Below, piece by piece: positions 1-6,389 of a DNA stretch of 33,798 nucleotides (positions are counted from its first letter, which is position 1; the number at the start of each line of letters is the position of its first letter). The notes beneath the pieces were generated by a model, which ran no database searches, had not been told where the DNA came from, and saw nothing but the letters and a program-made list of their open reading frames with translations. Origin of the DNA: a virus. The translations under genes and the position numbers were made by a program. The stretch covers positions 1 to 33,798 of the IMG/VR virus record IMGVR_UViG_3300031999_000114. One strand, written 5' to 3'.

Positions 1-2
1 CG

Positions 3-203
3 CCTGTGCCATTCAATGTCGAGCGCGATTGCACCTGTGGCCACCACGCCCTTCCATAGATCGCTGAATGGCATCGTGAGGGCGAGGAGTTCACGTTCTG
101 CAGCAGGGACTGCTACATGGTCTGGTTTCGACAGACCGAGGGCCTGCCCAACGTCGGACTGCGCATCGGCTACTCCAACAACCGACGACTTAAGACGTCT
201 TAG
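3..203 (+). pseudogene. 3' end of a zinc-ribbon protein gene, interrupted by an in-frame amber codon
   Basis: The frame entering at base 3 reads like protein up to TAG at 57-59 and again from 60 to the TAG at 201-203. Before the amber it has CTCGHH; after it has EGEEFTFCSRDCYMVWF, so together they would form a C-x-C-G ... C-S-x-x-C zinc-binding pair typical of small phage zinc fingers. No start codon is well placed after the amber. The gene is cut by the window edge, so its 5' end is unknown. It may be a nonsense-mutated remnant, a sequencing error or a read-through case. Other genes in the window end in TAG, so general amber reassignment is unlikely. The last codons (Lys-Thr-Ser-stop) lie in the 17-bp repeat also found at the integrase end. 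Confidence 0.4.
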
Positions 204-207
204 CTTC
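191..207. repeat. 17-bp direct repeat, copy A, with 12-bp palindrome
   Basis: The sequence TAAGACGTCTTAGCTTC is identical to bases 17576-17592. Its first 12 bases are a perfect palindrome. Both copies encode a terminal Lys-Thr-Ser followed by the TAG stop, one in the zinc-ribbon remnant and one in the integrase. Identity stops abruptly on both sides. The role is unknown. Confidence 0.7.
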
Positions 208-237
208 CCGCGATTTTCTTCGATACCGTTGAATTCC

Positions 238-309
238 AGAGCCGTCCGGGAGGCGGTTCCCCCTTGCCGCCCGGTATGCCTTCACACCGCGCCGGTCCCG
301 GGCGGCTCT
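238..309. repeat. Long nested inverted repeat in the lysin leader
   Basis: Arms at 238-251 and 296-309 are complementary at 13 of 14 positions (AGAGCCGTCCGGGA against TCCCGGGCGGCTCT). Inside the loop a second stem pairs GGCGG at 252-256 with CCGCC at 267-271. The structure fills most of the 136 bases between the upstream stop and the lysin start, ending 30 bases before the ATG. There is no T tract. It could terminate the upstream message, or act as an mRNA structure limiting lysin expression. Confidence 0.5.
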
Positions 310-339
310 AGGGGCCCAGGAGTTGACGAAAGGAGGGTG

Positions 340-798
340 ATGAGAAGTGGCACGGCACTGGCGATTCTTGTCGGCCTTCTGGCGTTGGTACTGGTACTTG
401 CGCCGCCAACGGCGCGTGCCGGTAGTCGAGCCGCGCAATCAGTGGGGGTTCCCGGAGACCTGGCGGTACGAGGCAGCGAAGCGCGCGGAGACCTACCGCA
501 GAGCGTCTACCGCTGGCACCTCATGGTACACAAGTACTGGCAGCGGTGGTCACTGCGCATCCTTCACCGTCGGATCACCAACGCCGAAGTGCACAAGGCT
601 CTCTGGATCATCTATCGGGAGAGTCGGGGGGATCCGCGAGCCGTGAACCGCTACTCAGGATGTGCTGGCTTGTTTCAGCTCCTGCCCGGCTATTCGCGGG
701 GCAAGTACAACCTGCTGGATCCGCGAACGAATTGTTCACTGGCCGCGCAACTCTATGTACGACGGGGCTGGGCCCCTTGGCGGGCGACGGCATGGTGA
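340..798 (+). CDS. Secreted lytic-transglycosylase-like lysin (SLT/lysozyme fold)
   Basis: Predicted peptidoglycan-cutting enzyme. The 152-residue product opens with a classic signal peptide (basic MRSG, hydrophobic core to about residue 22, cleavage after ARA at 25-27). The C-terminal half has the soluble-lytic-transglycosylase signature: YRESRGDP with likely catalytic Glu94, then GCAGLFQLLPGY. The ATG at 340 was chosen because AAAGGAGGGTG lies directly upstream and the signal peptide begins there, although the frame stays open further 5'. It lies about 2 kb before a holin-like gene, so it is probably the endolysin, exported by the host Sec system instead of through the holin alone. The stop overlaps the next start (ATGGTGA). 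A host-wall-modifying role cannot be excluded. Confidence 0.75.
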   Translation: MRSGTALAILVGLLALVLVLAPPTARAGSRAAQSVGVPGDLAVRGSEARGDLPQSVYRWHLMVHKYWQRWSLRILHRRITNAEVHKALWIIYRESRGDPRAVNRYSGCAGLFQLLPGYSRGKYNLLDPRTNCSLAAQLYVRRGWAPWRATAW

Positions 799-1025
799 AT
801 GCGCGCTCTCCATGGCTTGAGGGCAAGCCCGGCCATGCAGACCAGCGTCGGCGTGAACATCAGCGACGCAGTCGGCCAGAGTCTCAGCGTCTGTACGCCA
901 TCCGTCGTGCGCTCGGCATGACGGCGCGGCACTTCTCCTACGTTGGGCCCGTCAAGGAGGCGCGCACCGGCATCCTGCGGGCGGCGAGTCGTAAATCGAG
1001 ACGAGTCTGGAGGTCGGCGCCGTGA
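792..1025 (+). CDS. Small basic protein of unknown function
   Basis: A 77-residue, strongly Arg-rich product (for example DQRRREHQRRSRPESQR). I do not recognise a family. Support comes mainly from architecture: the ATG overlaps the lysin stop, and the TGA at 1023-1025 overlaps the next gene's GTG, which is the packing seen throughout the window. The frame is open much further upstream, but that part lies over the lysin gene. The basic, low-hydrophobicity composition would suit nucleic-acid binding; this is inference only. It has no membrane segment or Cys cluster. Confidence 0.45.
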   Translation: MVNARSPWLEGKPGHADQRRREHQRRSRPESQRLYAIRRALGMTARHFSYVGPVKEARTGILRAASRKSRRVWRSAP

Positions 1026-1261
1026 GCGATCTGCCGCCTCACGTGCACTGCTGGGCCTGTAGTCGTGAGATTCCGGTCATCAAGGACGAGATGATCGCCA
1101 TGCAGCACGTCCTGCAACCGGCACCACAATCGAATGGGCAACTGGCATTTGTCCCCCGGCCGGTGCCCATCTGCGGGATCTGCGTGGTCGCCACTGAGAA
1201 AGCCGCAGCCGAGGCGGCCAAGTCGCGGCTCATCATCCCGCAGCCGATGAGGCCGGTATGA
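1022..1261 (+). CDS. Small zinc-ribbon-like protein
   Basis: A 79-residue protein with two CxxC knuckles, CWAC near residue 10 and CGIC near residue 51, separated by about 40 residues. This is compatible with one bound zinc ion. It starts with GTG overlapping the previous stop (GTGA) and ends in TGA overlapping the next ATG. No specific family is recognised. The window is rich in tiny CxxC proteins; this is the first of them. A nucleic-acid or protein-binding accessory role is plausible but not shown. Confidence 0.6.
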   Translation: MSDLPPHVHCWACSREIPVIKDEMIAMQHVLQPAPQSNGQLAFVPRPVPICGICVVATEKAAAEAAKSRLIIPQPMRPV

Positions 1262-2193
1262 CCATCGTCGCATCCCAGCGCGTGACTCGCGTCGGCGACG
1301 GACCTGGCCGCCAGCAGAAGCGCTATCCCGCCGGCCGCATCTGCGCTGCCGAGGGTTGCACCACAAGGCTCTCCGTCTACAACGCGAGTCCGGTCTGCAA
1401 CTGCCATCACGGAGGTGAACCCGTGCCGAAGAGAGAGTACGGGGCACCCCCTGAATCGAGGGCAACTGCCCGCGAGCGACAGGAGCGTGTGCTCGCACTG
1501 CTGCGGGCTGCCGAACCCGGTGAATGGATGATGAGGCCGGGCGACATGATGCAGCACGAGTGGGCCTACTCTGTGGACGCCTTGCGCACCCGTGGCTACA
1601 AGATCGATGGTCGCAACAAGAGCAATGGTGGCGGCTATCGTTTCGCTGCGGCCACTGACCCGCCCGAGGCATCCGAAGCGCCGCAGGAGCCTTCCTGTGC
1701 AGCCACAGAGGCCATAGCACCAGAGGAGTCAGTGTTCGTGACAGGCAGCGAACACATGAAGCGAGTGGCGGAGCGGCGTGAACGAGTGCTCGCCTTGCTT
1801 CAATCAGCACTAGCAGATGGCGATGGTTGGGTCACCAAACCGAATGATATGACCCGAGGACATTGGGATTCCAGCATCAAGAGTCTGCGCGAACGGCGCT
1901 ATGTAATCGACGCACACCACGGCCTCGGTGTGCGCTTTGTTTCGGGCCCTGAAACTACGCTGGAGAACTCTATGCCTTCCCACCCGCTAGAACCCCCCGC
2001 TACGCCGCAGGAAGGCTCCAGTGCAGCCACAGAGACTGTGGCTATACCACCCGAGACCGACGCCGAGGTCTCTGCCATTGGCGACCTAGTGCACGCCCTG
2101 TTACGGCTCAACGACGATGAGTGCCGGCGAGTGCTCGAGTACACCACCCGCCGCTTTGCGGCCGACGATTTCAAGGTGGGCCTCGATGACTGA
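1258..2193 (+). CDS. Zinc protein with two tandem winged-helix-like repeats
   Basis: 311 residues. The N-terminus has a Cys/His cluster (RICAAEGCTTRLSVYN, then CNCHHGG) resembling a zinc knuckle. Two related blocks follow: ERVLALL ... YSVDALRTRGYKIDG ... GGYRF at about 80-138, and ERVLALL ... SSIKSLRERRYVIDA ... GVRF at about 175-225. Each looks like a winged helix with the wing ending in a Tyr/Val-Arg-Phe strand, so this is an internal duplication. Acid- and proline-rich linkers (APQEPSCAATEA, TPQEGSSAATET) also repeat. The C-terminal 50 residues look helical. Probably a DNA-binding regulator or sequence-recognition protein; the target is unknown. Two other genes here (15298, 17621) share the zinc-plus-winged-helix layout. 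Confidence 0.6.
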   Translation: MTIVASQRVTRVGDGPGRQQKRYPAGRICAAEGCTTRLSVYNASPVCNCHHGGEPVPKREYGAPPESRATARERQERVLALLRAAEPGEWMMRPGDMMQHEWAYSVDALRTRGYKIDGRNKSNGGGYRFAAATDPPEASEAPQEPSCAATEAIAPEESVFVTGSEHMKRVAERRERVLALLQSALADGDGWVTKPNDMTRGHWDSSIKSLRERRYVIDAHHGLGVRFVSGPETTLENSMPSHPLEPPATPQEGSSAATETVAIPPETDAEVSAIGDLVHALLRLNDDECRRVLEYTTRRFAADDFKVGLDD

Positions 2194-2389
2194 GCAACTG
2201 AGCCCCGCTCAATTCGCCGCGCGCGTCAGCGAACTCACCGGCCAACGGGTCGCCGCCGACCGCGTCACCTACGCTTGCCGCGCCGGCACGATCCGCACCA
2301 CCCGCATCGGCGGGCGCTGGTGGATCCCGGCCGCGGAGATCGAGTCCTATGTCAAGGAGAACGACAAGCAGAAGGAGAGTCAAACATGA
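2186..2389 (+). CDS. Small HTH protein (excisionase/MerR-like helix-turn-helix)
   Basis: 67 residues. The pattern VSELTGQRVAADRVTYACRAGTI followed by TTRIGGRWWIPAAEIESYV is the HTH_17-type layout: helix, turn, recognition helix, then a wing ending in a short helix. Such phage proteins act as excisionases or small transcription regulators. The start at 2186 overlaps the previous stop by 8 bases. The stop overlaps the next ATG, and its last codons contain that gene's ribosome site (GAAGGAGAG). It is far from attP, so a regulator role is as likely as an Xis role. Confidence 0.6.
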   Translation: MTEQLSPAQFAARVSELTGQRVAADRVTYACRAGTIRTTRIGGRWWIPAAEIESYVKENDKQKESQT

Positions 2390-2895
2390 GCTGTGAAATA
2401 CCACTATCACGTGGGTTCTCAGCTCTTGTCGACGATGAGGATCACGAGTGGCTGTCACGCTTCAAATGGTCTGTCCAACAACCGAATCCACAACGCCAGA
2501 TCCACTACGCCGTCAGGCGGCAGACGGTCAGTCGCGGACATGCCATTTGGGTGACAATGCACCGGCAAATCCTACGTCCAGTCGGTGGTCTGGAGGTCGA
2601 TCACATCAACCGCAACGGTCTCGACAATCGGCGCTGCAACCTACGGCTTGCAACACGGACTCAGAATCTACAGAACGCGGCCAAGCACCGCGGTGGGACA
2701 TCGCACTTCAAGGGTGTCTGCTGGTCGATGCGTCATCACAATTGGCGGGCGACGATTAAAGCCAGCGGCCACTACATCCATCTTGGCTACTTTGAAGACG
2801 AGATAGAGGCGGCCATCGCGTACGACCGCGCAGCACTGGCTCACTTCGGTGAGTTTGCTCGCCCCAATTTCATACATCTTGAGGAGGCATCGTGA
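2386..2895 (+). CDS. HNH endonuclease with C-terminal AP2 DNA-binding domain
   Basis: A 169-residue free-standing homing-type endonuclease. The HNH core is at about residues 68-100: LEVDHINRNGLDNRRCNLRL, with His73 the likely general base or metal contact. Residues about 107-162 form an AP2/ERF-like domain (HFKGVCWSMRHHNWRA ... GYFEDEIEAAIAYDRAA ... FGEFARPNF). The N-terminal 60 residues match the NUMOD-like lead-in of HNH_3 proteins. It starts at 2386 with GGAGAG seven bases upstream and overlaps its neighbours by four bases. It is probably a mobile gene lodged between a regulator and the holin. No flanking intron is visible. Confidence 0.85.
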   Translation: MSCEIPLSRGFSALVDDEDHEWLSRFKWSVQQPNPQRQIHYAVRRQTVSRGHAIWVTMHRQILRPVGGLEVDHINRNGLDNRRCNLRLATRTQNLQNAAKHRGGTSHFKGVCWSMRHHNWRATIKASGHYIHLGYFEDEIEAAIAYDRAALAHFGEFARPNFIHLEEAS

Positions 2896-3218
2896 GTACC
2901 ATTCAGATCATTACTCTCATCTGTACTATTCTCATCAGCGGCCCCTTTGCCATGGTCGTCTCGCAAGCGCTGAAGCGCTGTGGCTGGGCGGACCGCTGGC
3001 GCTTCCTGCTGGCCCTCGCAGTTGGTCTAGTGGTCGGCGTCGCGCAAACGTGGATCAGCGGTTCTCTCGGCGATCTCATACATCACTGGGGCGGACTGAC
3101 CGCCCTCGAGGTCGTCACATGGATTGGACTCGTGTGGGGATCTTCGCAAACCTGGTATCACCTGTTCTTTGCCGACCTGCCTTGGATGCTGAAGCTCGAG
3201 AAGTGGCCGGGGGAGTGA
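2892..3218 (+). CDS. Holin-like small membrane protein
   Basis: 108 residues with about three hydrophobic segments: near 4-25 (IQIITLICTILISGPFAMVV), 38-57 (FLLALAVGLVVGVAQTWI) and 70-95, then a short charged tail (KLEKWPGE). Size, segment count and charged tail fit a class I-like phage holin, which makes timed membrane lesions to release or activate the lysin. It begins with GTG overlapping the HNH stop. The lysin at 340 supports the assignment, but holins have little sequence conservation, so this rests on topology and context. Confidence 0.55.
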   Translation: MSTIQIITLICTILISGPFAMVVSQALKRCGWADRWRFLLALAVGLVVGVAQTWISGSLGDLIHHWGGLTALEVVTWIGLVWGSSQTWYHLFFADLPWMLKLEKWPGE

Positions 3219-3260
3219 AACAGCGGTAGGATGGGCGCGGCTACAAGGGGGACGATTGAT

Positions 3261-3509
3261 ATGAACGGCGGAATCGACAAGAGGCGGCGCAACAAGCCGT
3301 ACACGGTCGGGGAGGCGACACGCATCATCAATGAACGCCTCGGCACCGACCTGAGCATCGTGACGATCCGCGACTACTGCCGCAGGGGCATCCTGCCATC
3401 GATTCAGCTGATGGGTCCCGGCGGCTGGCACAGGATTCCCGCCAGCGAACTAGAACGCTTCATCGAGACTAGAACAAAAGGACTTGACATCGGCGACGCA
3501 GGCGTGTAG
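3261..3509 (+). CDS. Small HTH protein (excisionase-like or repressor-like)
   Basis: 82 residues from the ATG at 3261; an upstream in-frame ATG at 3231 would add ten residues. The 3261 start follows AAGGGGGA at longer-than-usual spacing. TVGEATRIINERLGTDLS, IVTIRDYCRRGILPSIQL and GGWHRIPASELERFIE form an HTH_17/MerR-like fold: DNA-reading helix, wing, closing helix. A near-consensus promoter starts inside its last codons, so it could control or be insulated from what follows. No CI-type repressor is seen in the window, so this and the 2186 gene are the best regulator candidates. Confidence 0.6.
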   Translation: MNGGIDKRRRNKPYTVGEATRIINERLGTDLSIVTIRDYCRRGILPSIQLMGPGGWHRIPASELERFIETRTKGLDIGDAGV

Positions 3510-3512
3510 AGT
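3484..3512 (+). promoter_or_regulatory. Near-consensus sigma-70-type promoter
   Basis: TTGACA at 3484-3489, a 17-base spacer, then TAGAGT at 3507-3512. This is the best housekeeping promoter seen in the window. It overlaps the end of the HTH gene and points at the kinase-like gene, whose ATG is 37 bases beyond the -10 box. The expected transcription start is near 3519. Confidence 0.7.
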
Positions 3513-3549
3513 TCACCTACCAGACCACAGAGGACCCAGGAAGGCGAAA

Positions 3550-4017
3550 ATGACCGAAGAGATTGGCAGCCAAGCGGAAGCTCAGGCGGCATTTGAGGCC
3601 GTCGAGATGCACCACTCCTTCGGCGAGCCGATTCCCGCTGGGTTCGCAGTGGTAGGTCGGGGACGCAGTCGGATCGCCCTCCGCTCGGTCGCCTCCGACG
3701 TTGTCTACAAAGTCCCATGCGACGCCGCCCTCGAGGCCAACGGCGCCAAGGACAACCGCGTCGAGTCCTACACCTACCGCGTCGAGTGGGCTGGCCGCGA
3801 CTACTGCCCGCGGGCGACGCTCCATTGGGCGACCGACCAATACGGGGATCACGTCGCCGTCTTGGCCATGGAGTATCTCGAGAATGACGGCAGCGAGCCC
3901 CGAAATCTAGATGAGGTTCTCGGCGCTCTTGCCAGCCTCGGGGCGCTCGACCTCAACAACGGCAACTGGATCACACGCGACGGCAAGGCAATCGTCATCG
4001 ATTGCGCGGGCATCTGA
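3550..4017 (+). CDS. Mini protein-kinase-fold protein
   Basis: 155 residues resembling a stripped-down protein kinase. A glycine-containing strand pair (VVGRGRSRIALR) is followed by VYKVP with a possible ATP-contacting Lys54. A hinge-like LAMEYLEN is near 108, a catalytic-loop-like DLNNGN is at 134-139 (Asp134, Asn139), and IDCAG ends the chain at 150-154, where kinases have DFG. The activation segment and C-lobe are absent, so it may be a pseudokinase or an unusual small phosphotransferase. The ATG at 3550 follows AGGAAGG at good spacing; the frame upstream is open but crosses the promoter. Short proteins with this motif order occur in phages. Function here is inference. Confidence 0.5.
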   Translation: MTEEIGSQAEAQAAFEAVEMHHSFGEPIPAGFAVVGRGRSRIALRSVASDVVYKVPCDAALEANGAKDNRVESYTYRVEWAGRDYCPRATLHWATDQYGDHVAVLAMEYLENDGSEPRNLDEVLGALASLGALDLNNGNWITRDGKAIVIDCAGI

Positions 4018-4083
4018 GACAAAGGCGAAAGGAGGCGCGAGGGACCCAGATCGATCGGCAGCCATGATGTAAGGGGGAAACCC

Positions 4084-4374
4084 GTGCATGCCCAAAGAGA
4101 AGGGGCCGCTCCCGCCAAAGAAGTCGGCCCCAACACCCAGCAGACAGCCGGACTTGCGTATGGTACCACAGGCACGCGAGAGTCAAGATTTCCGCGGATT
4201 GCCCTCCGTCTCGCCGATGCCGTCATGGTCATCCTGGCCGCCGGCATGTTCGGCGCCCTGATCTACGCCGCCGCGCTCGTCTCCAGCACCCTGCTCGCCC
4301 TCGGCCTTGTCCTGGGCGCGCTCGGATTCGGTGGCCTGGCGCTGGTCGCCATGCTCGGGGAGGTAAGACGATGA
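4084..4374 (+). CDS. Small membrane protein, two putative transmembrane helices
   Basis: 96 residues, GTG start with GGGGGA six bases upstream. A polar N-terminus of about 40 residues is followed by two hydrophobic stretches, VMVILAAGMFGALIYAAAL and LLALGLVLGALGFGGLALV, and the tail AMLGEVRR. The tail and the following MSAP start belong to a junction sequence repeated three more times downstream. A second overlapping frame begins at the ATG at 4088 but ends after 57 codons and is less convincing. No family recognised. Confidence 0.5.
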   Translation: MHAQREGAAPAKEVGPNTQQTAGLAYGTTGTRESRFPRIALRLADAVMVILAAGMFGALIYAAALVSSTLLALGLVLGALGFGGLALVAMLGEVRR

Positions 4375-4380
4375 GCGCCC
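4348..4380 (+). repeat. Small-gene junction cassette, copy 1 (diverged)
   Basis: Matches the 33-bp exact repeats at 4838 and 5182 except for five mismatches in the segment just before the start codon. It encodes AMLGEVRR of the membrane protein and MSAP of the next gene, with GGGGAGG as the ribosome site. Confidence 0.75.
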
Positions 4381-4562
4381 CATATCACTGGATCGCGTGG
4401 AGCCGGCAACTCACAGGTCGTCCGCACACTTATCACGGGTACGCCTTCGATGGCGACGGGACAGTTTGGTGCGGCCACGACCATCGCAGTGTCAAGGCGG
4501 CCGACCGCTGCGCTAAGAGATTGGCGCGGGCGCTGTCCCGCGCCGGGGAGGTCAAGCCATGA
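4371..4562 (+). CDS. Small Cys/His protein, unknown function
   Basis: 63 residues. WCGHDHRSVKAADRCAKRL supplies C-x-H-x-H ... C ligands that could hold a zinc ion. The N-terminal half is Trp/Tyr/His-rich (YHWIAWSRQLTGRPHTYHGY). The start overlaps the previous stop (ATGA). It begins MSAP and ends AGEVKP, like its neighbours, through the junction repeats. No family recognised. Confidence 0.6.
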   Translation: MSAPYHWIAWSRQLTGRPHTYHGYAFDGDGTVWCGHDHRSVKAADRCAKRLARALSRAGEVKP

Positions 4563-4569
4563 GTGCCCC
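4542..4569 (+). repeat. Small-gene junction cassette, copy 2 (partial)
   Basis: Shares CGGGGAGGTCAAGCCATGAG with the other junctions, but its 5' third differs (GCGCC in place of the ATGCT stretch). It encodes AGEVKP of one gene and MSAP of the next. Confidence 0.7.
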
Positions 4570-4864
4570 GCTCATGACACAGGCCAAGCTCGACAGTATC
4601 GATCGCAAGATTCTGCGGGCGAAGAAGCAACTTGAACTGGCGTTGGCTGAGGCCGATGCGACTTGGCGCGTCGACGCCACTGTCTACTCACTCGAGGATG
4701 CTCTCTACATGGCCATCGCCCGTGCGCGCACTGCGCATATCGCGGTCAATCACGAGCGCCGCAACAACGCGGACTGTGGCACGCACATCACTCTCAATGG
4801 CCAGCGCCCGCGGTGCGCGCCGAAGCCAGCACCGGTCGCCATGCTCGGGGAAGTCAAGCCATGA
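4559..4864 (+). CDS. Small helical protein, unknown function
   Basis: 101 residues. The first 65 are predicted helical and heptad-like (LDSIDRKILRAKKQLELAL), suggesting a short coiled coil. A HERRNNADCGTH segment and a Pro/Arg-rich stretch follow, ending in PVAMLGEVKP. It overlaps both neighbours by four bases. No family recognised. Confidence 0.55.
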   Translation: MSAPLMTQAKLDSIDRKILRAKKQLELALAEADATWRVDATVYSLEDALYMAIARARTAHIAVNHERRNNADCGTHITLNGQRPRCAPKPAPVAMLGEVKP

Positions 4865-4870
4865 GCGCCC
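4838..4870 (+). repeat. Small-gene junction cassette, copy 3 (exact 33-bp repeat)
   Basis: Identical over 33 bases to 5182-5214. It holds the last codons of one gene (AMLGEVKP), the ribosome site GGGGAAG, the TGA/ATG overlap, and the first codons of the next gene (MSA). With the 5182 copy it brackets exactly one gene. Confidence 0.85.
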
Positions 4871-5208
4871 AAGACACCAGGGATGCAGCACTTCGCGCTG
4901 CGCAGGATGTTCTGAACGAGGTCTTTGCGATGGAAGTCGGCAGGGAGCCCCGCTACCGCTACTTCGGACATCGTGGCTGGCTCTACTGCTGGACCACGGA
5001 GCGGATGGGCGACGGCAAGTACGCCTCGTTCGTCTACCGCCCCGTCGGGCCGGGTTCACAGAGCGGCAAGGCGAAACGCTGGAAGCTCACCAAGGAGACG
5101 CACTTCACGAAACGCTCTACGGCCAAAGCGCACGCACTCAACTGGTATCGCGCGGCGTGCAAGCAGAGCCGTGAGCGCGCCGCCATGCTCGGGGAAGTCA
5201 AGCCATGA
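4861..5208 (+). CDS. Small hypothetical protein flanked by exact junction repeats
   Basis: 115 residues. An N-terminal helix (DAALRAAQDVLNEVFAME) is followed by an aromatic, basic segment (YRYFGHRGWLYCWTTERM), then KRWKLTKETHFTKRSTAKAH. The ATG at 4861 is set by the junction repeat and the overlap with the previous stop; the upstream open frame is a shadow. Its ends lie in identical 33-bp direct repeats, so recombination between them would delete or duplicate this gene alone. No family recognised. Confidence 0.6.
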   Translation: MSAQDTRDAALRAAQDVLNEVFAMEVGREPRYRYFGHRGWLYCWTTERMGDGKYASFVYRPVGPGSQSGKAKRWKLTKETHFTKRSTAKAHALNWYRAACKQSRERAAMLGEVKP

Positions 5209-5214
5209 GCGCCC
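5182..5214 (+). repeat. Small-gene junction cassette, copy 4 (exact 33-bp repeat)
   Basis: Perfect copy of 4838-4870. It encodes AMLGEVKP and the TGA/ATG overlap leading into the next MSAP gene. Confidence 0.85.
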
Positions 5215-5498
5215 CCGACTACAACGTGGACGCCGGCCTGTCCCCCTGCTGCGCCTACTGCGACGTACGGCGCAACTGCCGGTCGACGGTCAAGAACTGT
5301 TCCACACTCGCCGAGTTCGCGCAGATGCGCGAGTTCGCCGCCGCACTCGCCGCGGTCATCGGCCGCTTCGGTAGTGTCTACGGGCGCGGGGCCCTTATCG
5401 ACTCCGTCGCCGACTGGTTTGGCGACTGCTATTCCAACTGGCTCGACGAACGCGAGTTCTCTGATGCCTGCAACCCTGGGGGGAAGGTGCCGGCATGA
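5205..5498 (+). CDS. Cys-rich small protein
   Basis: 97 residues. The N-terminus has a tight Cys cluster (SPCCAYCDVRRNCRS, then KNCS near residue 31), suitable for zinc or an iron-sulfur cluster. The rest looks helical (FAQMREFAAALAAVIGRFG) with an acidic, aromatic end. It overlaps neighbours at both ends and starts MSAP. Its own 3' junction (GGGGGGAAGG before the next ATG) resembles the cassette only around the ribosome site. No family recognised. Confidence 0.6.
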   Translation: MSAPDYNVDAGLSPCCAYCDVRRNCRSTVKNCSTLAEFAQMREFAAALAAVIGRFGSVYGRGALIDSVADWFGDCYSNWLDEREFSDACNPGGKVPA

Positions 5499-5725
5499 GC
5501 ATCCCGCAACTACCCAAGGCGCTGACCGTGGGCCAACTCATCGACGAACTGGCCAAGTACCCGAAGTGGTCGCGCCTATGGATCCCCGACGCGAACACCC
5601 GCGAGTTCGCCGTTGCTCTCGGCGCCTTCCGCATCCGGGCGGGCGACCCCTTCGGCGGCGATGTGGTACTCGAGACGCGCGCGGAAGTGCGCGCCGACCA
5701 GCGCACGCGGGTGTCACTGGCATGA
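5495..5725 (+). CDS. Small hypothetical phage protein
   Basis: 76 residues. LTVGQLIDELAKYPKWSRLW resembles the start of many small phage proteins with the pattern TVGELIEAL...P.d..v.v. A short beta-rich tail follows. It overlaps the preceding gene (ATGA) and the nuclease start. Function unknown; possibly co-expressed with the recombination genes. Confidence 0.55.
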   Translation: MSIPQLPKALTVGQLIDELAKYPKWSRLWIPDANTREFAVALGAFRIRAGDPFGGDVVLETRAEVRADQRTRVSLA

Positions 5726-6366
5726 CCGTTTCGGCCGTCACCTTCGACGCAACCGCCCACCGCTACACCATCGACGGGCGCGAAGTGGCGGCCGTCACCA
5801 AGGTGATCGGCAGCGTCATCCGCAAGCCGGCCCTCGAGCGCTGGATCGGCGACCTCGGCAATGTCGAGGCCAACCGCCGCAAGGAAGAAGCCGGCGACCG
5901 CGGCACGCTCGTGCATGCGCTCGCCACTCTGCACGCCGAGGGTACGCCCGACATCCCGCTTGGCGAGGAGGTTGCGATCCGACCGCAACTACGGCTCTTC
6001 GAAGAGTGGTATGCGGACCAGGTGAAGGAACTGCTCGCCTGTGAATTCATCGTCCACCATCCGCGCTATGACTACGTGGGGACACTGGACTTCCTCGTGC
6101 GTCTGCGCGGCGACAGGATCCCGACGGTGATCGACGTCAAGACCGGCGCCTCACTGTGGCCGGAGATGCGGGCGCAAACCGCTGCATATCGCGCCGCTGC
6201 CCTGCTGGGCATCCTGGCCGAACTCGGCTTCAAAGACTGCCGGCGGGCCATCGTACACGTGCCCGAGGGCGCTGTCATCGCTCGCTTCCACGAGCACACA
6301 GAGCACACCGCTGATTTCGAGGCATTTTTGTCTTGTTTGTACCTCTACCGCTGGCTACGCACATGA
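5722..6366 (+). CDS. PD-(D/E)XK nuclease, RecB/Cas4-like exonuclease
   Basis: 214 residues. Motifs fit the RecB-type branch: RGTLVHALA with His65, a Glu near 108 (CEFIV), YVGTLDFLVRL with Asp123, VIDVKTG with Asp138 and Lys140, and the downstream QTAAYRAA pattern (Gln152, Tyr156) typical of RecB, Cas4 and lambda-type exonucleases. Metal-dependent DNA end resection is the expected activity. Placed just before a coiled-coil protein and a putative annealing protein, it would supply the exonuclease of a phage recombination pair. The ATG at 5722 overlaps the previous stop. Confidence 0.8.
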   Translation: MTVSAVTFDATAHRYTIDGREVAAVTKVIGSVIRKPALERWIGDLGNVEANRRKEEAGDRGTLVHALATLHAEGTPDIPLGEEVAIRPQLRLFEEWYADQVKELLACEFIVHHPRYDYVGTLDFLVRLRGDRIPTVIDVKTGASLWPEMRAQTAAYRAAALLGILAELGFKDCRRAIVHVPEGAVIARFHEHTEHTADFEAFLSCLYLYRWLRT

Positions 6367-6389
6367 ACGAACAAAGGGGGATCTGACCT

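Noticed and set aside
322-339. TTGACG read as a -35 box for the lysin
   Set aside because: It runs directly into the ribosome site of the lysin start, so a promoter here would begin inside the gene.
938-1810. Long minus-strand open frames (for example here, 6345-6866, 7613-8314, 24028-24894)
   Set aside because: They lie opposite well-supported genes, are rich in Arg/Ala/Gly as expected for antisense frames of GC-rich DNA, and show no recognisable domains or ribosome sites.
4088-4260. Overlapping frame from the ATG at 4088 (MPKEKGPLPPKK...)
   Set aside because: Short and proline-rich, it ends within the membrane-protein gene; the GTG frame at 4084 has the better ribosome spacing, clear membrane helices and a proper junction with the next gene.
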